From: Nematostella vectensis
Taxonomy: Eukaryota > Cnidaria > Anthozoa > Actiniaria > Edwardsiidae
Assembly (NCBI RefSeq): GCF_932526225.1
Contig: NC_064035.1
Span: 9,721,296 to 9,785,295, forward strand
Direction of reading: 5' to 3'
Length of the DNA: 64,000 nucleotides
A program made the position numbers and the translations under genes. Below, in pieces: positions 35,493 to 46,890 of the stretch. The notes beneath the pieces are model-generated. The model had not been told where the DNA came from and did no database searches. It was given only the letters and a program-made list of their open reading frames with translations. How positions within the stretch are numbered: the stretch's first letter is position 1; each line of letters starts with the position of its first letter.

Positions 35493-38243
35493 ATGGTGAA
35501 CAAGCAAGCTGAAGCGATTGAAAAGGACCCTATAATACAGAGCCTTGAGAGGTCTAGCTCTTTGGTTATTTTAAATCAGTTACGTCGCTTTACGAGATGT
35601 TTACTTGACCCAGATTTACTAGCGGCGAAAGCCTTTTGCTTTTTCTTGTATGGGGCTTGTGGAGCGTTGCTGCCGTATTTACCACTGTATTTGAAGCAGT
35701 TTGGAATTCACGCCTACCAAGTTGGGATTATTCTAGGGATTGGTCCAGTTGTACAATGTCTAGGTGCACCAGCGTGGGCAGCTGTAGCGAACAAGTGGCG
35801 AATAGGCAAGTTTATTTTTCTTAGCGGAATTCTTTCTTGGCTTGTGAAAGGACTGTTGATATTAGCAGTTCATCCTAGAGCACAAGTTTGCATTCAAAGC
35901 TACAAGAACACGACGACGAATATAACCTATGTCCACGCGTATCACTTATGGAAAAATAAATTAAGCAACACCGAAAAGCAGTGGAGAGCTGTTTATCCAA
36001 AGCCGACAGTCCCGCCAAAGTTTGTGAGTACAACAACCGTGCATAGAACCAGTGCAAATCCCAATCAGAACTCATCAATCCCTGCCAATAGAACAATTCT
36101 TGAAGACGTACTTGGTGATGATGATTACTATGGAGATATTTTTGATGGGAAAGACAATTTAGGAAGTCTTCAAAAGACAAGAAGATTGATGGCTGTAGTA
36201 CCACATCACGTATTAATCAACCAAATTTATACCAACCGTGAATCCAAATTACAAACAACTAAATTCAGTAAATCACTAAACGTGACAGTGATGAATGAAG
36301 TGCAAATCGATAGACAAGAGCTTAATGACATATTCCTCATAATTCTATTGTTTGTTCTGATCGGGGACTTTCTCCAGTCCTCCACGTTTACCCTTGCCGA
36401 TGCATCTGTACTCAACCGGTTGGACGAGGACCATCGTGAGAGCCCCACTGGTATGCGAATTGCAGGTTGTCTCGGAAGTATGATAGCTGTTATCTTGGTT
36501 GGCACCATTATATATGACTCTAAGTACGACCTCTGTGGTGCGCCCCGCGCTCTTTACTACGTTGCCTTCTACTTCTTCATCGGGTTTATGTGTATGGCAT
36601 TTGTGAACTCTCTATGGTTCCAGTTTTCATACCACGACGACCGCGGTTGTGGAAGTGTACTGAAAGTCATTTCGCTGTTTACAAATCGCGAAGACAGCGC
36701 GTTTCTCGTCTGCGTTCTCTACGTTGGACTCTGCTATGGATTCCTGTCACATTTCCTGTTCTGGTTCGTAGATGACCTTGGGGGACACACGCTTATAATG
36801 GGAACTGCAAGTGCGCTTAGAGAACTTACAGCATTGGTGTTTTTCTTTGTCGGCGACCGTCTCCTTCCGTTAGTGGGTCAGACGAATGTGATGGTTATGA
36901 CCCTGTTATGCTACTCGGCTTGTTTTTTCACCGCCTGGAGACTTACCACTGATTTGTGGATCATTGTCGCGTTGGGGGTGGTAGAGGGGGCAACGTTTGC
37001 TTCCTTTTGGCGCTGTTGTGAGAAGTACTTCGCCTACCTTGGGACGCCAAAGAAAATTATCGACAGCACTCAAAGTAAGTAGTATTATATTAATTAATCC
37101 AATTAATACACGAATCTATCTATCTCTGGCCTTGCGACCTACCCCACAACTATTCACCTATCTGATATCTGGCATGTCCATGGTCCATTTACAGAAAACA
37201 CCTCCTATATACAGAGCTATACAATAAGAACTACAAATGCTTGTAGGGGTAACAGGCAATTGGGGGATGTCCCGCACCCCTCCCCCATTAATCATTAAAG
37301 CCATATTCAATTTCAATACACAAAGTGCCCCCTCTCCCCATCGACAGTGCTTCGTTACTATCATAGCATTAGAATGGGTACAGCTAGTTGTTTACCGTCA
37401 CTCACCAGAAACCGAAACAATTGGTCAGTTTTCCCGCGTTCACGTAATAATAGAGACCCATGGAGCAAACTAGTACATAGACTGAGCTAGTACATAGACA
37501 AGCTAGTTGTTTACCGTCACTCACCAGAAACCGAAACAATTGGTCAGTTTCCCCGCGTTCACGTAATAATAGAGACCCATGGAGCAAACTAGTACATAGA
37601 CTGAAAAATGGTCTGCCAGCACCGTTAAGCATCCCTCCTGTTAAATATCTTTTTTTATTCTTCCTCTCTTTGAATGATGACCCATTAGCGGCGTAGCCAG
37701 GATTTATAACAGGAGGGGGCCCCAAGGGGACATGAGGGTGGGGGGATTTTAAGGCATTATCTCCTGTATTTTAGACAATGTCGCACACATTTATTGTATT
37801 TTTTACTGCTCTCTCCCTCTCTCCATTTCATATAATTAATATATGGTTCTGATATCGCTTAAGTTTATTTATCACCTTAATTTTTACAAATAATTACCAC
37901 TTATAGAACTGTCATAGAACTGCCATTTGGCAATTGCCATTCACCGTTCGCGCTGACAACCTTTATAGGAATAGGTGTATATATGACCGTACAATGAACA
38001 TTGCGTAAGTTGTTATATTCTGTTGAAGGTTTCCTGCAGGCTGTATTCTGGGGACTGGGCAATGGCGGTGGCGCCATGGTTGGTGGTTCGCTCATCACGC
38101 AGTTTGGCGCGAGAACGACCTTTGGCGCGTTTGGCGTGACGTCACTAGTCGTGTGTTTGCTGTATGTGATCTATTGTTACGTCCTCAGCGAGCTTAGCAA
38201 GGAGAGTTCAGGAGACGATACAAGTAGTGACGACGACCAATGA
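35493..38243 (+). CDS. MFSD6-like major facilitator transporter, copy A
   Basis: Predicted multi-pass membrane transporter of the MFS_1-like/MFSD6 family; substrate unknown. Two coding exons, 35493-37074 and 38029-38243, joined in phase 1 (A|GT), give 598 aa. The N-terminal part has the family pattern GALLPYLPLYLKQFG, then GIGPVVQCLGAPAW; the second half has TFTLADASVLNRL and the EGATFASFW region. A long polar, sequon-containing loop follows the first transmembrane group (about residues 130-270). The second exon starts LQAVFWGLGNGGGAMVGG and ends in an acidic Ser/Asp tail. An AATAAA at 38309 lies 66 bp after the stop. Compared with copies B and C, the end of exon 1 is diverged (GTPKKIIDSTQ instead of a TMQG/TVQG end), so it is the most derived copy. 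It converges on copy B. Confidence 0.88.
37382..37609. repeat. Tandem 119-bp duplication in the intron of copy A
   Basis: AGCTAGTTGTTTACCGTCAC begins at 37382 and again at 37501; the rest of the unit matches almost perfectly through CATGGAGCAAACTAGTACAT. Confidence 0.95.
37680..37750. mobile_element. Fragment related to the 33635-33818 MITE
   Basis: GGCGTAGCCAGGATTT followed by a G-rich run, like the left arm of the element at 33635. No matching right end was seen. Confidence 0.4.
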
Positions 38244-38308
38244 CAACGATGGAATGGAAGGATCATGATAATTAGTAATTGATTTGAATTTTGAACTGCA
38301 AAGAGTAT

Positions 38309-38314
38309 AATAAA
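38309..38314 (+). terminator. Polyadenylation signal of MFSD6-like copy A
   Basis: AATAAA 66 bp after the stop codon in sense orientation. Confidence 0.7.
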
Positions 38315-38429
38315 GACAGTTATTTTGGGGGCATTTGGCGTATTATAAATCTGGCTAGAGGATCAATAATTTAACCTGAAAAAACTGGAATAAATAATAA
38401 TAAAATAATAATGGACAATTATGGCACGA

Positions 38430-39030
38430 TGCACCATATCATTCAACCAGGGAGGCGTGGTGACTGGAGATGCAACTGTATATAATTTAAGCTTATTTCA
38501 CGCTTTGTTTGCTTCGCTTGGAGCAAATCTGGTATATTCCAATCTCTATTTTTTCTTTTTATTTTTATTTCTAAAGCTTGGTCTTACCAGGCCACATTTC
38601 AACACGTTTTGGGTGTTATCACGCTATTTCTTGGAGAGATATTTGTTCCGGAAGTTTTAGGCTGCTAGCGCTCTTCTGTGAGTGTATTCGGAAATGGCTG
38701 TTTTCGGAGTTTTAGGACTCATGTGGCGCGCGAGACAAAAAGGGAGGGGGGGTATGAGGGAAAGAGGCCCTTCCCCCTTCCTCTTCTCTCTCTCGCACGC
38801 ACAGGAATCCCGAAACATTCATTTCCGAATAAACCCACAGGAGAGCCAGCTAGCTAAGAAAATATTAGCGTTACAATATTTGTCACGATGCGAGTCCATT
38901 GCACAATGGAGTTACTAACCGCCAAATTCAGAAGCAGAATTTTACTCCAATAAGAGCACAGAGATCGCATCAATGGAATACAGTTGCGTCGCCATTCCTC
39001 ACACCTCCCTGATTCTGCATACTGTATTTT
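38430..39030. repeat. Inverted repeat pair, about 36-bp arms
   Basis: CAGGGAGGCGTGGTGACTGG at 38449 plus the following GATGCAACTGTAT is mirrored by the reverse complement of 38980-39015 (CAGGGAGGTGTGAGGAATGG then CGACGCAACTGTAT). Possibly remnant ends of a non-autonomous element. Confidence 0.5.
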
Positions 39031-39182
39031 ACTTTATCACGTAGGAGATCAATAAGATGTACAAAAATACTCCAGTCATCATTTATTTTTGTGAAAAATA
39101 AACTATGAAACTCAAACAATTCATCTTGAGTACAAGAGTAAAGAGAGTGAGACTTTTGTGTTAAACTATGTTTTATTATACA

Positions 39183-39409
39183 ATAGGGGACTTGCGCTAA
39201 GAGATCTCGTGACTTTTTGGGTGGCAAATTCAAACCAAAATAATCAAAGTCAAAGAAATGACTGCGCCCGTCACATCAGAGAACGACGAATGGAAAGGGA
39301 AATTCTGGCTTTTTTCCTAAGCGCTGAATAATTTTGCCGCTAAAAGCCTGAACGCGAGCTAGTTTGCCATCCAAAAAGTCACTTGATCTATTAGCGCAAT
39401 TCCCCTATA
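39183..39409. mobile_element. MITE with about 48-bp inverted ends
   Basis: The left end ATAGGGGACTTGCGCTAA and the right end (reverse complement) ATAGGGGAATTGCGCTAA both continue into GTGACTTTTTGGRTGGCAAA. The 227-bp element has no coding capacity. Confidence 0.85.
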
Positions 39410-39645
39410 AAATTATCAAGTAAAACGCCGCAGTTCATACAGATTCTTGAGGGAGATTGCATCATAGGTCTTGCAGCCTGCTTGAAGACCCGGCGTACTT
39501 TGAGGTCGCTTGGGGCCAAATATAGCTCCACAGGCGATAGAAGTAAGCGAATGTATTAAGGCTGATTAAGACAGTACGAAATAAACGTATGCGACATGCC
39601 TACGACATGGCTAAGCCCTGAATTACACACTTTCGCACTGAATAA

Positions 39646-40075
39646 AGGGGGCGTCCACACTAACACGGATTCGTTTGAAACCGCATACTTTTTGATACGT
39701 TTAGGCCTTCCGTCCACACTAGCACGGAGGTCGGATCCAGCGAATCCGGATACTTTTGAAAACGCCGTCGAAAGTGAATCAAAATGAATCCGTATAATTT
39801 TGTCCGTAGTGTGGACGGTCGAATCCGTATCAAAATGAAAACGATAACGTCATATCGCAGGCGAGCGCTGCTTTGAGCATGCGCATATCATAAAAATGAC
39901 GTCACCCTGTACCTTTCAGCGTTTCCAAACGTTTGAATCCGTGTTGTTAGAGTGGACGGCTGGATCCAGGCGAACACGATGCGAAAACGATAGTGTGGAC
40001 GCGAATCAAGTGATGCGTTTTCGGCGAAACAAATCCGGATACTTTTGAATCCGTGTTAGTGTGAACGACCCCTAA
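39646..40075. mobile_element. MITE with CGTYCACACTAACACGGATTC ends, possibly Harbinger-type
   Basis: The left end reads GGGGGCGTCCACACTAACAC and the right end (reverse complement) GGGGTCGTTCACACTAACAC; both continue GGATTC. Internal motifs such as AATCCGGATACTTTTGAA, GTGTGGACG and GTCCACACTA recur. The right end is flanked by TAA and the left by TAAA, so the target duplication could be TAA with one change. Its superfamily is not certain. Confidence 0.8.
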
Positions 40076-40352
40076 GATTCTTGTAGTTGAGTAGCAGAGT
40101 CGTAGGCTGATTTACACGACTCGAGTTGTAGCCTTTAGGCCCTAGAAGAAGTTTTGTAGTAATTGAGATATATAGAGTTATAGAAGTGTCAGTTTACAAA
40201 AGACAAGCCATTAAGTTTTAAAACAGAGCTTAAAAGCGAGAAAGAGAAGTATTAAAAAGCAAAGCTGGAGAGAAGCTTGGAAAGAGGCAGTCGCTTTTAA
40301 AGTTTGGTTTATTAGCGTATGGTTCAGGCGTGTGGATTGGCTACGAGCAGCA

Positions 40353-43300
40353 TTATTTTTCTTCCTCGAATGGAATTGGAGTCCACTCTCGTTTGACGTC
40401 TTTCCGTTTCTTCTCCATGCAGACATGAATTACAGACATTGCAATTAGCAATGCAAACGACAGCACTCCGCCCGCGTAGAATGATGGGACGGCGCCATAT
40501 TCGTCAATGACTACTCCTCCTAGAATAGCTCCCAGTCCTCCTCCTAGTCCCCAGTACACGCCCTGAAGAATACCTGAAAACGAACAGAAATCCAATAAGG
40601 TCTATTCACGGAGATCAGGGCAACCCGGACATTCGGTTCGTCCTGTCCGCCTTGACGCCCTGTGGGTCCCTGCACTGGGTCTAGTATCAGTCCCCGCACT
40701 GGGTCTAGTATCAGTCCCCGCACTGGGTCCAGTATCAGTCCCCGCACGGGGTCCAGTATCAGTCCCCGCACGGGGTCCAGTATCAGTCCCCGCACCGGGT
40801 CTAGTATCAGTCCCCGCACCGGGTCTAGTATCAGTCCCCGCACTGGGTCTAGTATCAGTCCCCGCACGGGGTCTAGTATCAGTCCCCGCACCGGGTCTAG
40901 TATCAGTCCCCGCACCGGGTCTAGTATCAGTCCCCGCACCGGGTCTAGTATCAGTCCCCGCACTGGGTCTAGTATCACTCCCCGCACGGGGTCTAGTATC
41001 ACTCCCCGCACGGGGTCTAGTATCAGTCCCCGCACTGGGTCTAGTATCAGTCCCCGCACTGGGTCTAGTATCAGTCCCCACACTGGGTCTAGTATCAGTC
41101 CCCGCACTGGGTCTAGTATCAGTCCCCACACTGGGTCTAGTATCAGTCCCCGCACTGGGTCTAGTATCAGTCCCCGCACGGGGTCTAGTATCAGTCCCCG
41201 CACTGGGTCTAGTATCAGTCCCCGCACCGGGTCTAGTATCAGTCCCCACACTGGGTCTAGTATCAGTCCCCGCACTGGGTCTAGTATCAGTCCCCGCACT
41301 GGGTCTAGTATCAGTCCCCGCACTGGGTCTAGTATCAGTCCCCGCACTGGGTCTAGTATCAGTCCCCGCACTGGGTCTAGTATCAGTCCCCGCACTGGGT
41401 CTAGTATCAGTCCCCGCACTGGGTCTAGTATCAGTCCCCGCACTGGGTCTAGTATCAGTCCCCGCACTGGGTCTAGTATCAGTCCCCGCACGGGGTCTAG
41501 TATCAGTCCCCGCACTGGGTCTAGTATCAGTCCCCGCACTCGGTCTAGTATCAGTCCCCGCACTGGGTCTAGTATCAGTCCCCGCACGGGGTCTAGTATC
41601 AGTCCCCGCACTGGGTCTAGTATCAGTCCCCGCACGGGGTCTAGTATCAGTCCCCGCACCGGGTCTAGTATCAGTCCCCGCACCGGGTCTAGTATCAGTC
41701 CCCGCACGGGGTCTAGTATCAGTCCCCGCACCGGGTCTAGTATCAGTCCCCGCACCGGGTCTAGTATCAGTCCCCGCACGGGGTCTAGTATCAGTCCCCG
41801 CACGGGGTCTAGTATCAGTCCCCGCACCGGGTCTAGTATCAGTCCCCGCACCGGGTCTAGTATCAGTCCCCGCACCGGGTCTAGTATCAGTCCCCGCACT
41901 GGGTCTAGTATCAGTCCCCGCACCGGGTCTAGTATCAGTCCCCGCACTGGGTCTAGTATCAGTCCCCGCACCGGGTCTAGTATCAGTCCCCGCACCGGGT
42001 CTAGTATCAGTCCCCGCACCGGGTCTAGTATCAGTCCCCGCACTGGGTCTAGTATCAGTCCCCGCACCGGGTCTAGTATCAGTCCCCGCACTGGGTCTAG
42101 TATCAGTCCCAGCACTGGGTCTAGTATCAGTCCCCGCACTGGGTCTAGTATCACTCCCCGCACGGGGTCTAGTATCAGTCCCCGCACTGGGTCTAGTATC
42201 AGTCCCCACACTGGGTCTAGTATCAGATCCCTTATGTCTGGTGCACACTAGTGACATAACGATATGTGCGCGCGCACTCTTATGTTATACGTATATGTTA
42301 CGTATATGTTCAAGTGTGAATGGTTCGACATTATGACATCAGCCCGACATAACGACATGAACATGACGACAAAAGAGAAAAAACATGTTCTAATGTTTTA
42401 ATGTACAGTATCATGTTTCTCTTAACTGATTCGCCCTGGGTCCCATAGCAATGGTGCGCAGGCGCGTACACAGTGCGCCCCCCCCCTTTGGTTATTTTAA
42501 ACAATCCTCAAATACTATGCTTTTTTCCATATGATACCTATAATTGCGCAACCCATATCCTTGGTACGCGCCTGGTTCGTATACCATATCTCTTACGGTC
42601 CCTCTTCTAACATGTCCCGGGAATGGCTCGTATCAGATCCCCATACGATACACCTATTTTATGAGCCGCCCTGAGTCTCCGGAAATGGTCCAGACGCGTA
42701 CCTAGGATTTGCTGAGGGGAGGGGGGGGGTGCGTAGTTATAGGTATCATATGGAAAAAGGATAGTATTATACAATATGCGTCGTAGATATTTATCTAATA
42801 GAGATATATAGTACATGCCATCAACTAATAAGGATCGATGTAAATGAATAATTCCAACCACTATGTATTTGATCGGAGCAAAATGGCGACCCTTACCTTG
42901 CATAGTGGCAGCCCCACTCATAGGCGTGGCATCCGCCATGTACGTAACACAGGTAGACCAAGACGTACCATACGTCAGACCCTCAAGGAATTCCAAAGGG
43001 AAAGCAAGCCACGGGTTACGCATCACGGCTAGCCATACAAACAGGGAAAAGTAGCTCAGTATAGAGAGAAACGACACGCAAATGTGACCAAGTCTATCAG
43101 TTAGGTAAGAGTTTACGAAAAACGCAATTAGTAGGCCCGCGGCCCGCATTGTCGTCGCTGAGCCCATGAGAAGTTTACTAGCTCCCAAATCTTCTAGATA
43201 CCAGTTTAAAAAGTTAAAAATAAGTCCATTACTGAAGCCCAAAAACCAGGCAATTGTCATGAAAAAAGCGTACTTTGGTTGAAGAAGGATTTTCCACACG

Positions 43301-44391
43301 GCGCATTCGTCCACTTTTCCATCATTTCCATCGTCCTCGTAGGTAAATTCGAAAAGAACTGCTGCAAATAAGAGCGCGAGCAGCATCACTCCCGCAAAAA
43401 TGTAGAACAGATATTTATAATCGTTGTGCGTTTCTCCGCAGTATTGGAAGCGAGTTGTTTCAAGGACTGCGCCAACGATGAAAGAAGCCGTCGCATAACC
43501 AAGTGAGCCAAACAACCTCGTTTTCCCGTAGTGTTTCCTTTTTTCCTGAAGCTTTTGCAGCAGTGCCGTGTCTGCAAGTATGAAAGTCGGGGCCTCAAGA
43601 AATTCGCCTCCGACCACAAGGATCATAAGCCACATAAAGACTTTGTGTATCTCGTGAGGATCACGGATCAACTCGAAATGCCGAGATTTAGTGTCGTTTC
43701 CACCAAGAAATCCCGCGTCTTTTGACGTGTTCACTGTCCTTGTAACTCTCCATCTGTTACCCGTTTTGCTAACTATTTCAAACTGTCCATTGTTACTTTT
43801 TACTAGTTTAGGCTCATCTTGAAAGTATTCAGTTTCTAATTCAGGCTCAGGAATATCAGACCTGCCACGCCCGCCGGCTGCAATGGGAAGCTTAACCTCC
43901 CTACAGACCGTATTTCTTGGCTGTGGAAGCAAGAGAGCCAAAGTCATAACAATCCAAGCAACAATTGAAAAAAGAAGCACTGCTTTCCGCGCCTTGAACT
44001 TATCGGATATCACCGACCAGAAAGGAGCACTTGCAAACTGTATTAGAGGTCGAATCCCAGCTAATAGCCCCACAAGGCTGGCGTTAAGTCCAATTTGTCG
44101 AAAGTACAACGACATATAAGGAAACGAAGAACCAAATCCACCGAAAAATAAAAAGTAGAAAGCCTTATAAGATAGCAGCTTAGTGTCAATACGAAATTCT
44201 CCCGCTAGTTTGCTTCTTAAGTTTGACTTTTTGTCCGAACTATCGCTTCCAGTTTCTTCGTCAATTTTTTCCCCTCGAGCATCTGTGTCTTCAACCTTTG
44301 ACTGGTTATTACCATCAGATTGATTTTCCGATGCTGTCATTCTCGTGAAATGCTCTGTAATGGGGTTAATAACCCCTGTCTTAAGTATCAC
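40353..44391 (-). CDS. MFSD6-like major facilitator transporter, copy B
   Basis: Minus-strand membrane transporter of the MFSD6 family in two coding exons, 44391-42897 and 40573-40353, joined in phase 1 (G|GT): 571 aa from the first ATG, 554 aa if translation begins at the in-frame ATG at 44340 (MTASENQSDG). The N terminus is a charged cytosolic stretch; the first transmembrane group carries GSSFPYMSLYFRQIGLNASL and GIRPLIQFASAPFW, and later EAPTFILADTALL and EFLEGLTYGTSW. Exon 1 ends GAATMQ and exon 2 starts GILQGVYWGLGGGLGAILGG, the usual family order. The minus-strand AATAAA (complement at 40308-40313) lies 40 bp past the stop. The 2.3-kb intron is mostly a 24-bp satellite. It is divergent from copy C and convergent with copy A. 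Confidence 0.9.
40677..42235. repeat. 24-bp satellite, about 65 copies, in the intron of MFSD6-like copy B
   Basis: Near-perfect tandem array of a GC-rich 24-bp unit containing CTAGTATCAGTCCCCGCAC and then TGGGT, CGGGT or GGGGT. The period is divisible by three, and one plus and two minus frames lack stops, giving frames of more than 500 codons (GSSISPRT, LILDPVRG and TDTRPSAG units). These are artefacts: the array lies between the splice sites of a well-supported intron. Confidence 0.97.
42474..42770. repeat. Inverted pair of a dispersed repeat in the same intron
   Basis: The reverse complement of 42474-42572 and the forward strand of 42693-42770 share GCGTACC, AGGAT, a G-rich run and TTATAGGTATCATATGGAAAAA plus ATAGTATT (each segment matched separately). 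A third relative is in ACSF3 intron 2 at 1212-1330. Confidence 0.7.
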
Positions 44392-45373
44392 ACGCGTAGG
44401 GACTCTATCTCGACGAGATGAGAATATCTGTTCGCGAGAAGAGGAACATTTACGCCACCCGCAGAAACCTGTTTTACCAGTGTACAGTGATGCCTGGAGA
44501 CATACCGGTAACGATCACGCTGTCACCTTGGACCATGGGCTCATGATTCCCATAATGCACCGGAGTTGCATTAGGACACGGGGGATGTTTACCAGTTAGG
44601 AAATTCCGAAAAGAGGTCCCTATTTTTCCGGGGTAACGTGCATCATTTGCTCCTGTACCCACTAGGTCGTGGGTATTCACTGTAATTTGAGATTGTTTTA
44701 ATCACGATTTCAAACTAAAAGTCAGACATTGCCCGCACAACCAGTATGGTCCTTGGTCCGCCATATTGTCCGTCATATTGTCCGTCATATTGTCTGTCAT
44801 ATTGACCGCTTGGAGCCACGGGGTACGCGATTTCCGGAATTTCTGGTCAAAGTAGACCACCTCTCAAGCAATACCGCCTTTTCCGGAAATTGGGATGGAT
44901 CATTTACAAAATATAACCAGAATCACCGGGATTTCTGATAAGATCCCACAGAATCCCTGTCTGATAAAAAAAAAAATCCCAACAAAATGCCGACCGAACT
45001 ATTCGTACTATTGATTCGCGATTGCTAGGTTCGACAATCGTACATAATCGAAACAAAAATTTTCCGAGCTCAATCGAACTCAAAAAACCAATCGAATATT
45101 CAATTGTTCAATTGCGCTCGTTAAATAAAATATATATTTCAAAAAATACACTCAAATCATGATCGGAACTTCCAATTGATTTAAAGTTTCGATTTTATTT
45201 GATAAAATGTTCGATTACCATGAGTTCCATTATGTTGGATTACCAAAGATAGCAGGCCGGGCAAAATATTTTTTTAGAAGAATATCAATTTTTGTTTAAA
45301 GGCCAATATTTTTTGCGAAGAAAGACGGAACCTCAGATATCCTAAATATCTTAAAGCGGAGCCCCATACCTAA
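44392..45373. other. Region between MFSD6-like copy B and the Harbinger-like element
   Basis: 5' flank of copy B (minus). It contains four 14-bp tandem units (TCATATTGTCCG type, 44757-44808). No gene was recognised. Confidence 0.5.
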
Positions 45374-46277
45374 GGCCCTGGCCAAACGAGGACATATGTT
45401 GCCGGAAACATGTTGTCCGCGCGCATTTTTCCTCAATGTTTCCCAGTTTGGCCACCACGAAAACATTGTTGCGCGACACAAATTTTGTGTCCAGGACACA
45501 AAAAATGTTTCCACAGCGAGGGAGAAACATTTCATGTTTCCAAGCGCGTGGAAACATTGTTTCCCGAATGTATCCTCATTGGCCACGCAAGGCAACATTT
45601 GCTACGCTCGTTGCCTGGCAACACTCGCGGTGTACCAAATCAAAATGGCGCACGAAGATGTCGTTGTTGTGCAGAAAAGACCAAAGAAATAGGAAAGGCT
45701 CTGGACAGACGAAATAGAGCGTTTGATTGTGTCTTACGAATATAGGAAATGTTTATGGGACATATCCAACAAACAAGAGATATTATTAAGTTCGGAATAA
45801 TGTCTTAAACAATATAATAGTGCAAAGACAATTAAATTTTCAATTTTCTCTGGTAACTTGACAGATAAGAAATAAAGAATGGAGCAAATTTTAAGCAAAA
45901 ATGTTTTTCATGTTTCTTTATTTTCACGCGCGCGCTAAGGAATAGCGTCATTTCAAATGAGCGCGCGCTGTTTTTGAATTTTATTTTCAATCAAATTTTT
46001 TTATCGTTGTTGCCGTAGAAAACTACTCCCAAGAAGCTCGCGTGATTGCCTTGTGTATACAGAACATTATTTTCAACTTAGAATTGATCAAAGTTAATCT
46101 ACGGGTCTGCCTTTTCGATATTTACGGAGCTCTGTAATTGACGTGGACAGTGCGCGTGGCGCTGCAGAGGAAACATGTTTCCCGATGTTTCTTGTCCGTT
46201 TGGCCACCCGCGGAAACATTTAGGAAACATGTTTCCTCAATGTTTCCGACAACATGTGTCCTCGTTTGGCCAGGGCC
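45374..46277. mobile_element. Harbinger-like DNA transposon remnant with TAA target duplications
   Basis: Both ends read GGCCCTGGCCAAACGAGGAC inward and are flanked by TAA on each side (45371-45373 and 46278-46280), a 3-bp duplication typical of PIF/Harbinger. The inverted ends extend about 40 bp with few mismatches. Subterminal GAAACAT motifs are dense, including the palindrome GGAAACATGTTTCC twice near the right end (about 46171 and 46220). The interior carries a broken MADF/Myb-like ORF but no transposase, so it is non-autonomous. Confidence 0.85.
45645..45800 (+). pseudogene. Broken MADF/Myb-SANT-like ORF of the Harbinger-like element
   Basis: ATG at 45645 opens 15 codons (MAHEDVVVVQKRPKK), then an in-frame TAG, then 35 further codons including LWTDEIERLIVSYEYRKCLW before TAA at 45798-45800. 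The W...E.ERLI..YE....LWD pattern fits the start of a MADF/Myb-like domain, a protein commonly encoded by Harbinger elements beside the transposase. The stop and the short length show it is not functional. Confidence 0.65.
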
Positions 46278-46389
46278 TAAGAAAAAGTGGTATACAAAAC
46301 AAATATGGTAACAAATATTGGTATCCCATCATCGACTCGAGATTTTGTGACGCGATGTCCCTCCTTCCGTCCCTTAAAAGCATCGTATG

Positions 46390-46890
46390 ACGACCAAACT
46401 TGGCAGGTGTCATGTATGTGTCAAGGGAGGTGCAAAACTTTGGTCATGTGACTTATGACGTCATCGATGACGTCAATAGAGGCAAAAATATGGTGACGTA
46501 ATCAAAAAAAAAATATTTACATTTCACGAAGGAAACATCATATGGCAACCAGACTCGGTAGGTGTCATGTAGGTGTCAAGGGGGTGCTCCAATATGGTCA
46601 CGTAATTGTGACGTAATCAATGACGTCACTAGAAGCACAATATGCTGACGGTATCAAAATAAAAATTAATAAACATTATTATCTCCTGAAAGAAACATTG
46701 TATAACAATCAAACTTGGTAGGTGTCATGTATGTGTCAAGGGCGGTGCCAAGATATGGTCTCATGATGTGTGACGTCATCGATGACGTCACTTTAAGCAA
46801 AACTATCCCGATGTGATACCTATATTCATATCTCCTAAACGAAACATCATATGACAACCAAACTTGGTATTTGTCATGTATGAGGTGCTT
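46390..46890. repeat. Tandem about 155-bp units each carrying paired TGACGTCA sites
   Basis: Three full units and a partial fourth, each with CAACCARACTYGGTAGGTGT, CATGTATGTGTCAAGG and a paired CRE-like block. The blocks at 46456-46475 and 46771-46790 are the perfect palindrome TGACGTCATCGATGACGTCA; the one at 46609-46628 is degenerate. Confidence 0.85.

Noticed and set aside
40544-42257. Three overlapping open frames of more than 500 codons on both strands
   Set aside because: They translate a 24-bp satellite inside a supported intron of MFSD6-like copy B; the openness follows from the period being a multiple of three.
45296-45745. Several overlapping about 100-codon frames on both strands
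   Set aside because: They fall across the inverted end and GAAACAT motifs of the Harbinger-like element; only the MADF-like frame starting at 45645 shows protein-like similarity.
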